Positions 7,231 through 13,336 of a DNA stretch of 13,336 nucleotides are shown here, piece after piece; the stretch's first letter is position 1, and each line of letters starts with the position of its first letter. Both the position numbers and the translations under genes were made by a program. Origin of the DNA: an uncultured Rhizobiaceae group bacterium (GTDB taxonomy: Bacteria; Pseudomonadota; Alphaproteobacteria; Rhizobiales; Rhizobiaceae). The notes below the pieces were generated by a model. The model did no database searches. It saw nothing but the letters and a program-made list of their open reading frames with translations, and was not told the DNA's origin. The stretch covers positions 1 through 13,336 of the forward strand of contig CALDZZ010000088.1 in the NCBI GenBank assembly GCA_937944075.1, read 5' to 3'.

Positions 7231-7413
7231 ATGTATAAAATCTGGCTCTTTTTCGATCCGCGACGCGTGCTTGTAGCACTTGCAGTCTTTTTGTTCACGC
7301 TTGCAATTTTGATTCACTTCATTTTGCTCAGCACTGAACGCTACAACTGGTTTGATGTGAACTCTTTGGCTTCAGTTTCTGAAGTCATGCCGGCTGAAAA
7401 GCTGATTGGGTGA
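7231..7413 (+). CDS. pufA: Light-harvesting 1 alpha polypeptide
   Basis: A 60-residue antenna protein. MYKIWLFFDPRRV (1-13) is the LH1-alpha N-terminus and one membrane helix covers about 14-34. H29, in the A25xxxH29 motif, is the bacteriochlorophyll ligand, and LSTERYNWF (33-41) is the interface segment with the Tyr/Trp pair that tunes near-infrared absorption in LH1. AAGGAG (7215-7220) overlaps the pufB stop and is ten bases from the ATG. An ATG at 7224 is in another frame and stops at once. The short C-terminal tail may be trimmed after synthesis, as in other LH1-alpha chains. A strong hairpin follows. Confidence 0.96.
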   Translation: MYKIWLFFDPRRVLVALAVFLFTLAILIHFILLSTERYNWFDVNSLASVSEVMPAEKLIG

Positions 7414-7426
7414 AGCATCTTCCAAA

Positions 7427-7462
7427 TTCAGCAGGCGGGGTTTTATTTTCCCGCCTGCTGAA
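7427..7462 (+). ncRNA. Stable hairpin between pufA and pufL
   Basis: A perfect 13-bp stem, TTCAGCAGGCGGG (7427-7439) with CCCGCCTGCTGAA (7450-7462), around a 10-base A/T-rich loop. In Rhodobacter a hairpin at this place blocks 3' decay, so pufBA mRNA outlasts pufLM and antenna exceeds reaction centre. No long T-run follows, so it should not fully terminate transcription. Confidence 0.85.
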
Positions 7463-7499
7463 AACCTAAACGAAATAAAACACTATTTGGAGATGGGCC

Positions 7500-8393
7500 A
7501 TGGCCTTATTAAGCTTCGAACGAAAATATCGTGTCCGTGGAGGCACGTTACTGGGTGGTGACCTGTTCGATTTTTGGGCAGGACCCTTTTATGTAGGATT
7601 CTTTGGAGTTCTAACTATATTTTTTACAACCCTTGGCACTGCACTGATTATTTACGGCGCATCCCTGGGAGATACATGGAATATCTGGCAGATCAACATC
7701 AGTCCGCCTGAAGCTGAATATGGGCTTTCCATGGCGCCGATGAAAGAAGGGGGATTATGGCAAATCATCACCTTCTGCGGAACATTTGCATTTATCTCGT
7801 GGGCCCTGCGAGAGGTCGAGATATGCCGCAAACTGGGTATGGGATATCATGTTCCATTTGCTTTCAGCATTGCCATTCTGGCATTTGTCTCACTCAATAT
7901 CTTCCGACCGATCCTGATGTATATCACGGACGGTGGTGAATCTGGCTGGAGCCATGGTTTTCCATACGGGATTTATTCTCACCTCGAATGGGTGAACAAT
8001 GTCGGCTATGCCTATGGTAACTTCCATTACAATCCGGCGCATATGATCGCGATCACATTCTTCTTCACAACAACGCTTGCATTGGCACTTCACGGTGGTT
8101 TGGTACTTTCATCAACAAACCCGGGTCCGGGGCAGGAAGTGAAGACACCTGAACATGAAGATACATATTTCAGGGACTTCATCGGTTATTCAGTAGGAAC
8201 GCTCGGCATTCACCGTGTAGGTCTGTTCCTGGCGCTGATGGCCGTCTTTTGGAGTGCTGTATGTATCATCATATCCGGTCCTTTCTGGGAAGATGCCTGG
8301 AGCGACTGGTGGTCATGGTGGCTTGAATTGCCGGTCTTCCCTCAGGATGATCTGGTCCGTGAAATTGGCGATCTGCCATACTTAGACGAATAA
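7500..8393 (+). CDS. pufL: Photosynthetic reaction centre L subunit
   Basis: A 297-residue, five-helix membrane protein that binds the special pair and the electron-transfer cofactors together with PufM. The N-terminus MALLSFERKYRVRGGTL is canonical. Cofactor histidines are present: H161 (SHLEW) and H181 (NPAH) for bacteriochlorophylls, H176 near the special pair, and H198 (ALHGG) and H238 (GIHRV) for the non-haem iron. These are eight positions higher than mature Rhodobacter sphaeroides numbering, of which seven come from an insertion around 141-149 before FPYGI. The C-terminus after WWSWW is also about eight residues longer. A GGAG ribosome site precedes the ATG. Confidence 0.98.
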   Translation: MALLSFERKYRVRGGTLLGGDLFDFWAGPFYVGFFGVLTIFFTTLGTALIIYGASLGDTWNIWQINISPPEAEYGLSMAPMKEGGLWQIITFCGTFAFISWALREVEICRKLGMGYHVPFAFSIAILAFVSLNIFRPILMYITDGGESGWSHGFPYGIYSHLEWVNNVGYAYGNFHYNPAHMIAITFFFTTTLALALHGGLVLSSTNPGPGQEVKTPEHEDTYFRDFIGYSVGTLGIHRVGLFLALMAVFWSAVCIIISGPFWEDAWSDWWSWWLELPVFPQDDLVREIGDLPYLDE

Positions 8394-8407
8394 GGAGAAG
8401 ATGAGTC

Positions 8408-9349
8408 ATGAAAGAATATCAAAACATCTTCACAGCCATTCAGGTACAGGGACAGCCCGAAATGGGCATCCCTCTACCAAGAGGCGATGACCCAAGAATT
8501 GGAAAAGGCTTTCTTAGTTATTGGGCTGGCAAAATAGGCAACGCTCAAATCGGGCCTATCTATCTTGGCACACTGGGAGTAATCTCGCTGATCTCCTTCC
8601 TGTTGGCCTTCAACATTATCGGGTTGAACTTTTGGGCACAGGTTGGCTGGGATCCAGTTCAGTTTGTCAGGCAATTGTTCTGGTTGTCCCTTGACCCTCC
8701 AGCACCTTCTTATGGCTTGACAGTGCTACCACCACTTCAGGAAGGCGGCTGGTTCATGATCGTCGGTTTCTTCCTGACGGTTAGCGTGTTGACTTGGTGG
8801 TTGAGAACTTACCGTCGTGCAAAGGCATTGGGTCTGGGAATGCATGTCCCGATCGCGTTTGCCTCGGCAATTTGGCTTTTCCTTGTTCTGGGCTTTATTC
8901 GTCCGGTATTGATGGGAAGCTGGAGTGAAGCAGTTCCTTATGGTGTGTTCTCGCATCTTGACTGGACGAACAACTTCTCGCTCATTTACGGCAATTTGTT
9001 CTATAACCCGTTTCACGCACTTTCGATTGTGTTCCTTTACGGATCAGCATTGTTGTTTGCCATGCACGGAGCAACCATTCTTGCAGTCAGCCGCTATGGT
9101 GGCGAGCGCGAGATTGAGCAAATTACCAACCGGGGTACAGCCTCTGAGCGCGCTGCACTCTTTTGGAGATGGACCATGGGCTTCAATGCAACCATGGAAT
9201 CCATTCACCGTTGGGCCTGGTGGTTCGCCATGCTGACAACGCTAACAGGCGGTATTGGTATCCTGCTAACAGGAACCGTTGTGGATGATTGGTCTGCTTG
9301 GGCAATCAAACATGGTGTACTGCACGAAAGTGGAACCAACATCCGATAA
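8408..9349 (+). CDS. pufM: Photosynthetic reaction centre M subunit
   Basis: A 313-residue, five-helix partner of PufL. Ligands are all present: H183 (SHLDW) and H203 (PFHAL) for bacteriochlorophylls, and H220 (AMHGA), E235 (GGERE) and H267 (SIHRW) for the non-haem iron. Y211 matches the M-side tyrosine important for fast charge separation. Numbering follows the Rhodobacter protein with only the initiator Met added, so the core has no insertion, unlike PufL. The start at 8408 gives the usual MxEYQNIF N-terminus, with AAGGAG ten bases upstream; ATG 8401 is out of frame. The gap after pufL is 14 bp. It is the last gene of the puf operon, followed at once by a terminator. Confidence 0.98.
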   Translation: MKEYQNIFTAIQVQGQPEMGIPLPRGDDPRIGKGFLSYWAGKIGNAQIGPIYLGTLGVISLISFLLAFNIIGLNFWAQVGWDPVQFVRQLFWLSLDPPAPSYGLTVLPPLQEGGWFMIVGFFLTVSVLTWWLRTYRRAKALGLGMHVPIAFASAIWLFLVLGFIRPVLMGSWSEAVPYGVFSHLDWTNNFSLIYGNLFYNPFHALSIVFLYGSALLFAMHGATILAVSRYGGEREIEQITNRGTASERAALFWRWTMGFNATMESIHRWAWWFAMLTTLTGGIGILLTGTVVDDWSAWAIKHGVLHESGTNIR

Positions 9350-9372
9350 GCAAAACCGGATAACAAGATTAT

Positions 9373-9399
9373 AAAGGCGCCAATCATGGCGCCTTTTTT
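9373..9399. terminator. Intrinsic terminator of the puf operon, probably bidirectional
   Basis: AAAGGCGCC (9373-9381), loop AATCAT, GGCGCCTTT (9388-9396) with the T-run continuing to 9399. It lies 23 bp after pufM. Read from the minus strand, the same stem is followed by TTTAT, so it could also end the convergent SCP2 gene. The rest of 9400-9469 shows nothing. Confidence 0.9.
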
Positions 9400-9469
9400 C
9401 TTGCCCTGACAGGCAGCACAACAAACGATTAAATCGAGAGATGCTTGGCATATAAAGCCAGCCAGATAA

Positions 9470-9808
9470 TTAATTTATTTCTGGTGGATTGAAAAAACGG
9501 TTCAGTTTTACAGCCAGTGCGATTGGGCCCTGATACTGTAGCTTGCGTTTGAAAAAGGCCTCTTGTCCAGTGATACGGCCCATAACCATATCGACGTAAG
9601 TCTTGTCAGACATTTTGAGAATGAGCGTAGGATTGTCATGTACGCCCTTGTGTAGCTCACAGGTATTATTCTTGATGTCGGCAAAGAATTCATCGCCCTG
9701 TTTACCGCTTAGCTTGAACTGCAAAACAACATCTATATCCGGTGCTGCTTTCGGGTTGAAACGAGATGGCATTCCCGCAATAATCTGTTGAATCGATGGA
9801 TCTGCCAT
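9470..9808 (-). CDS. Single-domain SCP2 sterol-carrier-type lipid-binding protein
   Basis: A 112-residue soluble protein that fits the SCP2 fold over almost its whole length. The alternating hydrophobic strand DIDVVLQFKLSG (24-35), then NPTLILKMSDKTYVDMVMG (59-77), GQEAFFKRKLQYQG (81-94) and a final hydrophobic helix IALAVKLNRFF (96-106) are the usual SCP2 pattern. Such domains bind lipids, fatty acyl chains or isoprenoid quinone precursors in a hydrophobic tunnel; the ligand here is unknown. I chose ATG 9808; the frame extends upstream to a TTG at 9868, but that adds an unconserved hydrophobic stretch. No signal peptide is seen. It converges with pufM and diverges from the methyltransferase gene. 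It is not a standard photosynthesis-cluster gene, so a link to phototrophy is only suggested by location. Confidence 0.8.
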   Translation of the reverse strand: MADPSIQQIIAGMPSRFNPKAAPDIDVVLQFKLSGKQGDEFFADIKNNTCELHKGVHDNPTLILKMSDKTYVDMVMGRITGQEAFFKRKLQYQGPIALAVKLNRFFNPPEIN

Positions 9809-9850
9809 ATCTAGTAACTCATTGAATCGACTTGGAATAATTATCAAACT

Positions 9851-9879
9851 AATATACCAGCAGCACAAATAACATGCAA
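9851..9879 (-). promoter_or_regulatory. Candidate promoter for the SCP2 gene
   Basis: On the minus strand, TTGCAT (9879-9874), a 17-bp spacer and TATATT (9856-9851), inside the 114-bp divergent gap between the SCP2 and methyltransferase genes. The -10 is good and the -35 weak. No matching plus-strand promoter stands out for the methyltransferase. Confidence 0.3.
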
Positions 9880-9922
9880 AACCATTGTTGCTAAATCAGG
9901 CGTTGTGAAGGGCTTTTTAGGG

Positions 9923-10534
9923 ATGGACGAATTTCGTTATATATTGGGGATTGTGATCATTGTGATTATGCCGGTCGTCATAACGTTCTGGGTCGTCATT
10001 CATGGTGGTTCAAAAGTCTGGCGAAAGCGCAGTCCGGAAATGGCATATTCGGTTGCAGGTTTTTTTATCGTGATTGCGATCTTGCTTGCAATTTCCTTTC
10101 GATCAGAGCTGATTGGCAGGGACTTGGGTTTTAATCTGTTGTTCTTTATCGTTGGTGCGTTGATTTATATTTCGTCTTTTGTGTTGTGGCGACCCGTCAA
10201 ACGGCATCTTGATTTCAAGACCTTTGCAGGCGTTCCTGAAATTACCAATACCCGAATTGAGCTTATTCAGGATGGGCCATTTTCAATTGTAAGGCACCCA
10301 AGATATCTCATGGTTGCGATCGGCGTTGCAGGCTGGTGTCTGATGAGTCATTATGCCGGCGTTTATCTTGTAGGCATTCTCTCGATAGTCGGCCTGTTCC
10401 TGGTGGTGCGACTTGAAGAAAAAGATTTGCTGGAACGCTTTGGTGATGATTACCGGGCCTATCAAAAACGGGTGCCTCAAATGGTTCCAACCATTGCAGG
10501 CATCAAACAGTTCTGGCACGAGAATTTTTCGTAA
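9923..10534 (+). CDS. ICMT/PEMT-type integral membrane methyltransferase
   Basis: A 203-residue membrane protein of the isoprenylcysteine carboxyl methyltransferase / phospholipid methyltransferase superfamily. Membrane segments are likely near 6-26, 42-58, 70-89, 128-144 and 146-162. The SAM-binding signature is in the C-terminal half: GPFSIVRHPRYL (118-129), then EEKDLLERFGDDYRAYQKRV (165-184) followed by PQMVP. The methyl acceptor cannot be told from sequence; relatives act on lipids, prenylated groups or small thiols. ATG 9923 is chosen because AAGGG lies ten bases upstream; GTG 9905 would add six residues. It is divergent from the SCP2 gene and ends six bases before the convergent idi stop. 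No clear terminator is seen between the two stops. Confidence 0.8.
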   Translation: MDEFRYILGIVIIVIMPVVITFWVVIHGGSKVWRKRSPEMAYSVAGFFIVIAILLAISFRSELIGRDLGFNLLFFIVGALIYISSFVLWRPVKRHLDFKTFAGVPEITNTRIELIQDGPFSIVRHPRYLMVAIGVAGWCLMSHYAGVYLVGILSIVGLFLVVRLEEKDLLERFGDDYRAYQKRVPQMVPTIAGIKQFWHENFS

Positions 10535-10540
10535 AAAAGT

Positions 10541-11149
10541 CTAGAAATTAAGTTCAGGATATCGGTTAAGATAGATGCGGAACCAGGGTGTGTAATCAGC
10601 AGGATTTTTGGCCATGTCTTCGCGCAAGGCTTTACCCGTGACCCATTTTATTTCGCATACTTCCTCAGGATTGAGGTTCTCGCGAATATCTGCTTTTTTC
10701 ACATCAGCACGAAACATGTGAACCCGCTCGCGTTCCCACAAGCCACCACCTACGTTGGCAGAATATTCAACAATAAGGCGCTCAGTAACGGGAACGGAAA
10801 AGCCCAGCTCTTCCTTTAATCTGCGATGCGCAGCAGTTTCAATGTCCTCACCAAAATGGGGATGCGTACAACAGGTATTCGCCCATTGACCCCCGCAATG
10901 ATATTTCTCAAAGGCACGGCGCTGTATGAGCAGTTCATCTCCATCAAAGATGAAAACGGAGAGTGCCATATGATGCAACCCCTCGATATGTGCCTGAATT
11001 TTCTCAACCGGGTAAAGTGTATCATCTGCCTTGATGCCAGGGATCATGATTGGTGGATTTGTAGGCTTTATCTCACAGCTTTCCATTGCATCCTGGTCAG
11101 GGCCATCCGGTGCATCCGGGGTCAGATATAAAACTTCATCAAGCATCAT
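10541..11149 (-). CDS. idi: Isopentenyl-diphosphate delta-isomerase, type I
   Basis: A 202-residue Nudix-family enzyme that interconverts IPP and DMAPP and so feeds CrtE and bacteriochlorophyll tail synthesis. Active-site and metal residues are visible by comparison with the E. coli enzyme: C94 in WANTCCTHP is the catalytic cysteine, E139 and E141 in LWERERV form the acidic pair, and H54, H60 and H96 are the metal histidines. The Nudix helix is AAHRRLKEELGF (106-117). Relative to other purple-bacterial Idi proteins, the N-terminus before YPVEKIQAH (46-54) is about 30 residues longer. ATG 11086, preceded by AGGA, is an alternative start that removes 21 of these. It is the last gene of the minus-strand operon, 27 bp after hemA. 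Confidence 0.94.
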   Translation of the reverse strand: MMLDEVLYLTPDAPDGPDQDAMESCEIKPTNPPIMIPGIKADDTLYPVEKIQAHIEGLHHMALSVFIFDGDELLIQRRAFEKYHCGGQWANTCCTHPHFGEDIETAAHRRLKEELGFSVPVTERLIVEYSANVGGGLWERERVHMFRADVKKADIRENLNPEEVCEIKWVTGKALREDMAKNPADYTPWFRIYLNRYPELNF

Positions 11150-11176
11150 TCAGTCTTTCTATCGATACCAGTAGTT

Positions 11177-12391
11177 CTAGGCAACTGCGCGAGATAGCGC
11201 ACATTGTGACCAAAGTTCCGATAACGCATTGACGAGATGATCGATATCCTCAACCGTGTGAACAGGAGAAGGCGTGATGCGCAAGCGCTCCGTTCCTTCC
11301 GGTACGGTTGGGTAGTTGATCGGCTGAACATATAAGCCATGTTGATCAAGCAGCAAGTCCGAGATGAATTTGCACTTCTTGGCATCGCCAACCATGACAG
11401 GCACAATGTGACTGTCATTTTGCATATGTGGTACACCAACAGCATCCAGCTTTTCACGCAGTATTTTGACATTTCTGCGCTGTTGCATCCGCTCTTCACT
11501 GCTTTCCTTTAAATGCTTGATGGAGGCAGTTGCACCTGCTGCGAGAGCAGGGGGCAGGGCAGTTGAAAAGATGAAGCCCGAGGCAAAGGAACGCACAAAG
11601 TCTATTAGATTGCGAGAACCGGTAATATACCCGCCCATTACGCCATAAGCCTTGCCGAGTGTTCCCTGAATAAGCGTCACACGATCCATGAGGCCTTCAC
11701 GTTCAGCAATGCCACCACCACGTGGGCCATATAGACCAACCGCATGAACCTCATCCAGATATGTCATGGCGCCATATTTGTCTGCAACATCACAAATCTC
11801 TGCAATGGGTGCAATATCCCCATCCATGGAGTAAACCGACTCAAAGGCCACAATCTTGGCCGCTTCGGGATCACAATCGTCCAGTTTACGTTCCAGTTCA
11901 CGAACGTCATTGTGTTTCCAGATGGTCTTGTTGGCGCGTGAATGACGAATGCCTTCAATCATGGAGGCATGGTTGTCACTGTCTGACAAAATAACAGAGT
12001 TTGGAAGTCTTGCACCCAGCGTGGAGAGGGCTGCCCAATTGGCCACATAGCCTGAAGTCAACAAGAGTGCAGCTTCCTTGGCATGCAAATCTGCAAGCTC
12101 TTCTTCAAGTAAAACATGATAATGGTTTGTGCCGGATATGTTGCGTGTGCCGCCTGCACCTGCACCACATTTTTCCAGGGCATGATGCATGGCACCCAAT
12201 GTATCTGGGTGTTGTCCCATTCCAAGATAATCATTCGAACACCAGACAGTTACATTGCTGATGCTTTCATCATCATAACGTGTGGCATTTGGGAACTGGC
12301 CTTTTTGGCGCTCAAGATCGGCAAAAACCCTGTAGTTGCCAGCTTCCCTCAAAGCATCCAGTTGTTTTGCAAATTCGTTTTCAAAATCCAT
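11177..12391 (-). CDS. hemA: 5-aminolevulinate synthase
   Basis: A 404-residue PLP enzyme that condenses glycine with succinyl-CoA, the first step of tetrapyrrole synthesis by the Shemin route. The PLP lysine is K247 in GTLGKAYGVMGG. Other family marks are CSNDYLGMGQHP (51-62), GAGAGGTRNISGT (76-88), SDSDNHASMIEGIRHS (136-151) and DEVHAVGLYGPRGGG (213-227). ATG 12391 is chosen because GGGAG (12402-12398) lies six bases upstream and the length matches the family; ATG 12424 would add eleven residues read through an RNA hairpin. The gene follows puhE by 39 bp, so pigment precursor supply appears tied to cluster expression. A second hemA copy elsewhere in the genome is possible and cannot be judged here. 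Confidence 0.97.
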   Translation of the reverse strand: MDFENEFAKQLDALREAGNYRVFADLERQKGQFPNATRYDDESISNVTVWCSNDYLGMGQHPDTLGAMHHALEKCGAGAGGTRNISGTNHYHVLLEEELADLHAKEAALLLTSGYVANWAALSTLGARLPNSVILSDSDNHASMIEGIRHSRANKTIWKHNDVRELERKLDDCDPEAAKIVAFESVYSMDGDIAPIAEICDVADKYGAMTYLDEVHAVGLYGPRGGGIAEREGLMDRVTLIQGTLGKAYGVMGGYITGSRNLIDFVRSFASGFIFSTALPPALAAGATASIKHLKESSEERMQQRRNVKILREKLDAVGVPHMQNDSHIVPVMVGDAKKCKFISDLLLDQHGLYVQPINYPTVPEGTERLRITPSPVHTVEDIDHLVNALSELWSQCALSRAVA

Positions 12392-12409
12392 AATGATCTC
12401 CCAGTCTTT

Positions 12410-12425
12410 CTTGCCCAACGGCAAG
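12410..12425 (-). ncRNA. Small hairpin between puhE and hemA
   Basis: On the transcript, CTTGCC-GTTG-GGCAAG forms a 6-bp stem with a 4-base loop. It starts a few bases after the puhE stop and ends eight bases before the hemA ribosome site. No T-run follows, so it is not a terminator; it may mark mRNA cleavage or tune hemA translation. Confidence 0.5.
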
Positions 12426-12430
12426 CCTTT

Positions 12431-13243
12431 TTATTCTGCGGCAATGCGTTGTTGCGTCTTGCCTTTTGTGTTGGTCTTGTTTGTTCTGCTGTTTGGCATC
12501 GCCCAACTCCAAAGTCTGGAGTCTGCTACGGGTAAAACCATGAAAAAATGTTCAATCACTGCCAATCCCACGAGTGCAGTGAGCATGATGGTTTGGGTTT
12601 CAGCAACGGACCCGTAGTCAACATGTGTCAATGCATAGAGGCCCGAGGCAAAAAAGAGTGTGCAGCCGGTTATGGAAGCCCAAAACCCCCAGCCAATCCG
12701 GTCACTTCTGAAATAGGTCTGTAAATAGGCAAGGCGTTCCGGCATCATTTCGACAGAGAGTTTTGGAACCCCTGAAAAAATTGCAAACTTTGCACCAATG
12801 CGCATCAGCCACATGCAGGCAAATGTCTTGGACGCCATTGCACTGCCACCAGTCATGTCAATTAGCCCAATAACCACAAGCGCTCCCAGCAGGGTAAACT
12901 CATGATGGTTGATTACATTGAACGCATGAACGAACCGGCTTGTCTCGTTTATATTTTCAGGGCATTCGATTTTTGTCTTGCCAGTAATCAGGCCGGCAAG
13001 GAAGGTAAACTCTACCCAGCCCCAGATTATGAGCGCGGATACAAAGGCAACGTAAACAGCCCAAACGGTTTCGTGCAGCGTGCTGATGATCAGCGCTGTA
13101 AAGCCAAGCGCGCACAGTACAGTCATCCCGATAAGGCGCAGGCTCATTTGTTTGTCCATACCGCGCGCAAGCCATAATATGGCCCCGGTGGAAGACCACC
13201 AGAGCAATATCACAAACAGTATTGGCAAGACATAATCAGTCAT
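12431..13243 (-). CDS. puhE: Photosynthetic complex assembly protein PuhE
   Basis: A 270-residue integral membrane protein with about seven hydrophobic segments (near 4-26, 36-55, 60-86, 114-131, 140-157, 184-204 and 217-239). The family blocks WGWVEFTFLAGLITG (74-88), INHHEFTLLG (111-120) and PKLSVEMMPERLAYLQTYF (160-178) are present. PuhE is found only in purple phototrophs, usually beside acsF, puhC or hemA, and affects reaction-centre and bacteriochlorophyll levels; its chemistry is unknown. A charged tail of about 20 residues (251-270) is probably cytoplasmic. The start is 22 bp after the acsF stop, with AAGGAA upstream. Order acsF-puhE-hemA agrees with other alphaproteobacterial clusters. 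Confidence 0.93.
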   Translation of the reverse strand: MTDYVLPILFVILLWWSSTGAILWLARGMDKQMSLRLIGMTVLCALGFTALIISTLHETVWAVYVAFVSALIIWGWVEFTFLAGLITGKTKIECPENINETSRFVHAFNVINHHEFTLLGALVVIGLIDMTGGSAMASKTFACMWLMRIGAKFAIFSGVPKLSVEMMPERLAYLQTYFRSDRIGWGFWASITGCTLFFASGLYALTHVDYGSVAETQTIMLTALVGLAVIEHFFMVLPVADSRLWSWAMPNSRTNKTNTKGKTQQRIAAE

Positions 13244-13265
13244 GTGCGCGATACTTTTCCTTCAT

Positions 13266-13336
13266 TTACCAACTTGGAACCATACGGCTCGTTTCCGGTA
13301 TCTCGTTCTTGAGCGTTGGCATCAGGTAGAGGCCTG
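13266..13336 (-). CDS. acsF: Mg-protoporphyrin IX monomethyl ester oxidative cyclase, C-terminal end only
   Basis: Only the last 22 residues and the TAA are in the window. They read LYLMP early and end PSW, which resembles the AcsF C-terminus; no other minus-strand frame is convincing here. Position directly upstream of puhE is the usual acsF place. AcsF is a di-iron, oxygen-dependent enzyme that forms the isocyclic ring of bacteriochlorophyll. The iron ligands lie outside the window, so the call rests on the tail and synteny. Confidence 0.72.
   Translation of the reverse strand, partial: GLYLMPTLKNEIPETSRMVPSW

Noticed and set aside
9809..9868. Longer SCP2 protein starting at TTG 9868
   Set aside because: The added 20 residues do not look like SCP2, and TTG is a rare start; ATG 9808 gives a full domain.
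10520..10550. Bidirectional terminator between the methyltransferase and idi
   Set aside because: Only short A/T pairing around TTTTT and AAAAAA is visible, too weak to call.
12392..12424. Upstream ATG for hemA at 12424
   Set aside because: It lies within the puhE-hemA hairpin and has no ribosome site; ATG 12391 has GGGAG six bases upstream and gives the family N-terminus.
12116..12617. Plus-strand open frames opposite hemA and puhE
   Set aside because: They are antisense to well-conserved coding sequence and show no family features.
1..13336. CRISPR arrays, tRNA or rRNA genes, insertion sequences
   Set aside because: No repeat-spacer pattern, cloverleaf, rRNA-like sequence, transposase frame or terminal inverted repeats were seen.

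Overview
The window is part of a photosynthesis gene cluster from a purple phototrophic alphaproteobacterium. The gene set is for bacteriochlorophyll a, carotenoid, the LH1 antenna and a type-2 reaction centre. HemA is a Shemin-pathway 5-aminolevulinate synthase, which points to Alphaproteobacteria rather than Gammaproteobacteria. The C-terminus of AcsF, the oxygen-dependent cyclase, points to pigment synthesis in the presence of oxygen, as in aerobic anoxygenic phototrophs or facultative purple bacteria. Codon use is more A/T-rich at third positions than in the classical high-GC Rhodobacter species. I cannot name a genus from the sequence alone.

Right-going arm (1-9399): the 3' end of crtE, then crtF, then a 106-bp gap holding a clear bchC promoter with two tandem PpsR/CrtJ-type operators. 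After that come bchC-bchX-bchY-bchZ (tightly packed, two ATGA overlaps), a divergent pufQ-like gene, pufB, pufA, pufL and pufM. RNA hairpins lie between pufQ and pufB and between pufA and pufL, and a strong intrinsic terminator follows pufM. No pufC (RC cytochrome) or pufX follows pufM.

Middle (9400-10534): two small genes that are not standard photosynthesis genes, transcribed divergently from each other. One is a single-domain SCP2-type lipid-binding protein on the minus strand. The other is an ICMT/PEMT-type membrane methyltransferase on the plus strand.

Left-going arm (10541-13336, minus strand): in transcription order acsF (C-terminal end only), puhE, hemA, idi. They are spaced like an operon, with 22, 39 and 27 bp between them. 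This arm converges on the puf side.

How it fits together: HemA makes 5-aminolevulinate for tetrapyrroles and Idi balances the C5 isoprenoid units. CrtE makes GGPP for carotenoids and the bacteriochlorophyll tail, and CrtF methylates the carotenoid end group. AcsF closes the isocyclic ring. BchXYZ reduces ring B of chlorophyllide and BchC oxidises the 3-hydroxyethyl side chain, giving bacteriochlorophyllide a. PufBA and PufLM then bind the pigments as LH1 and the reaction-centre core, and PufQ and PuhE act as assembly or biosynthesis accessories. The points most worth a second look are the tandem operator over the bchC promoter, the structured pufQ-pufB leader, the extended PufB and PufL, the divergent PufQ and the SCP2/methyltransferase pair wedged between the two arms.
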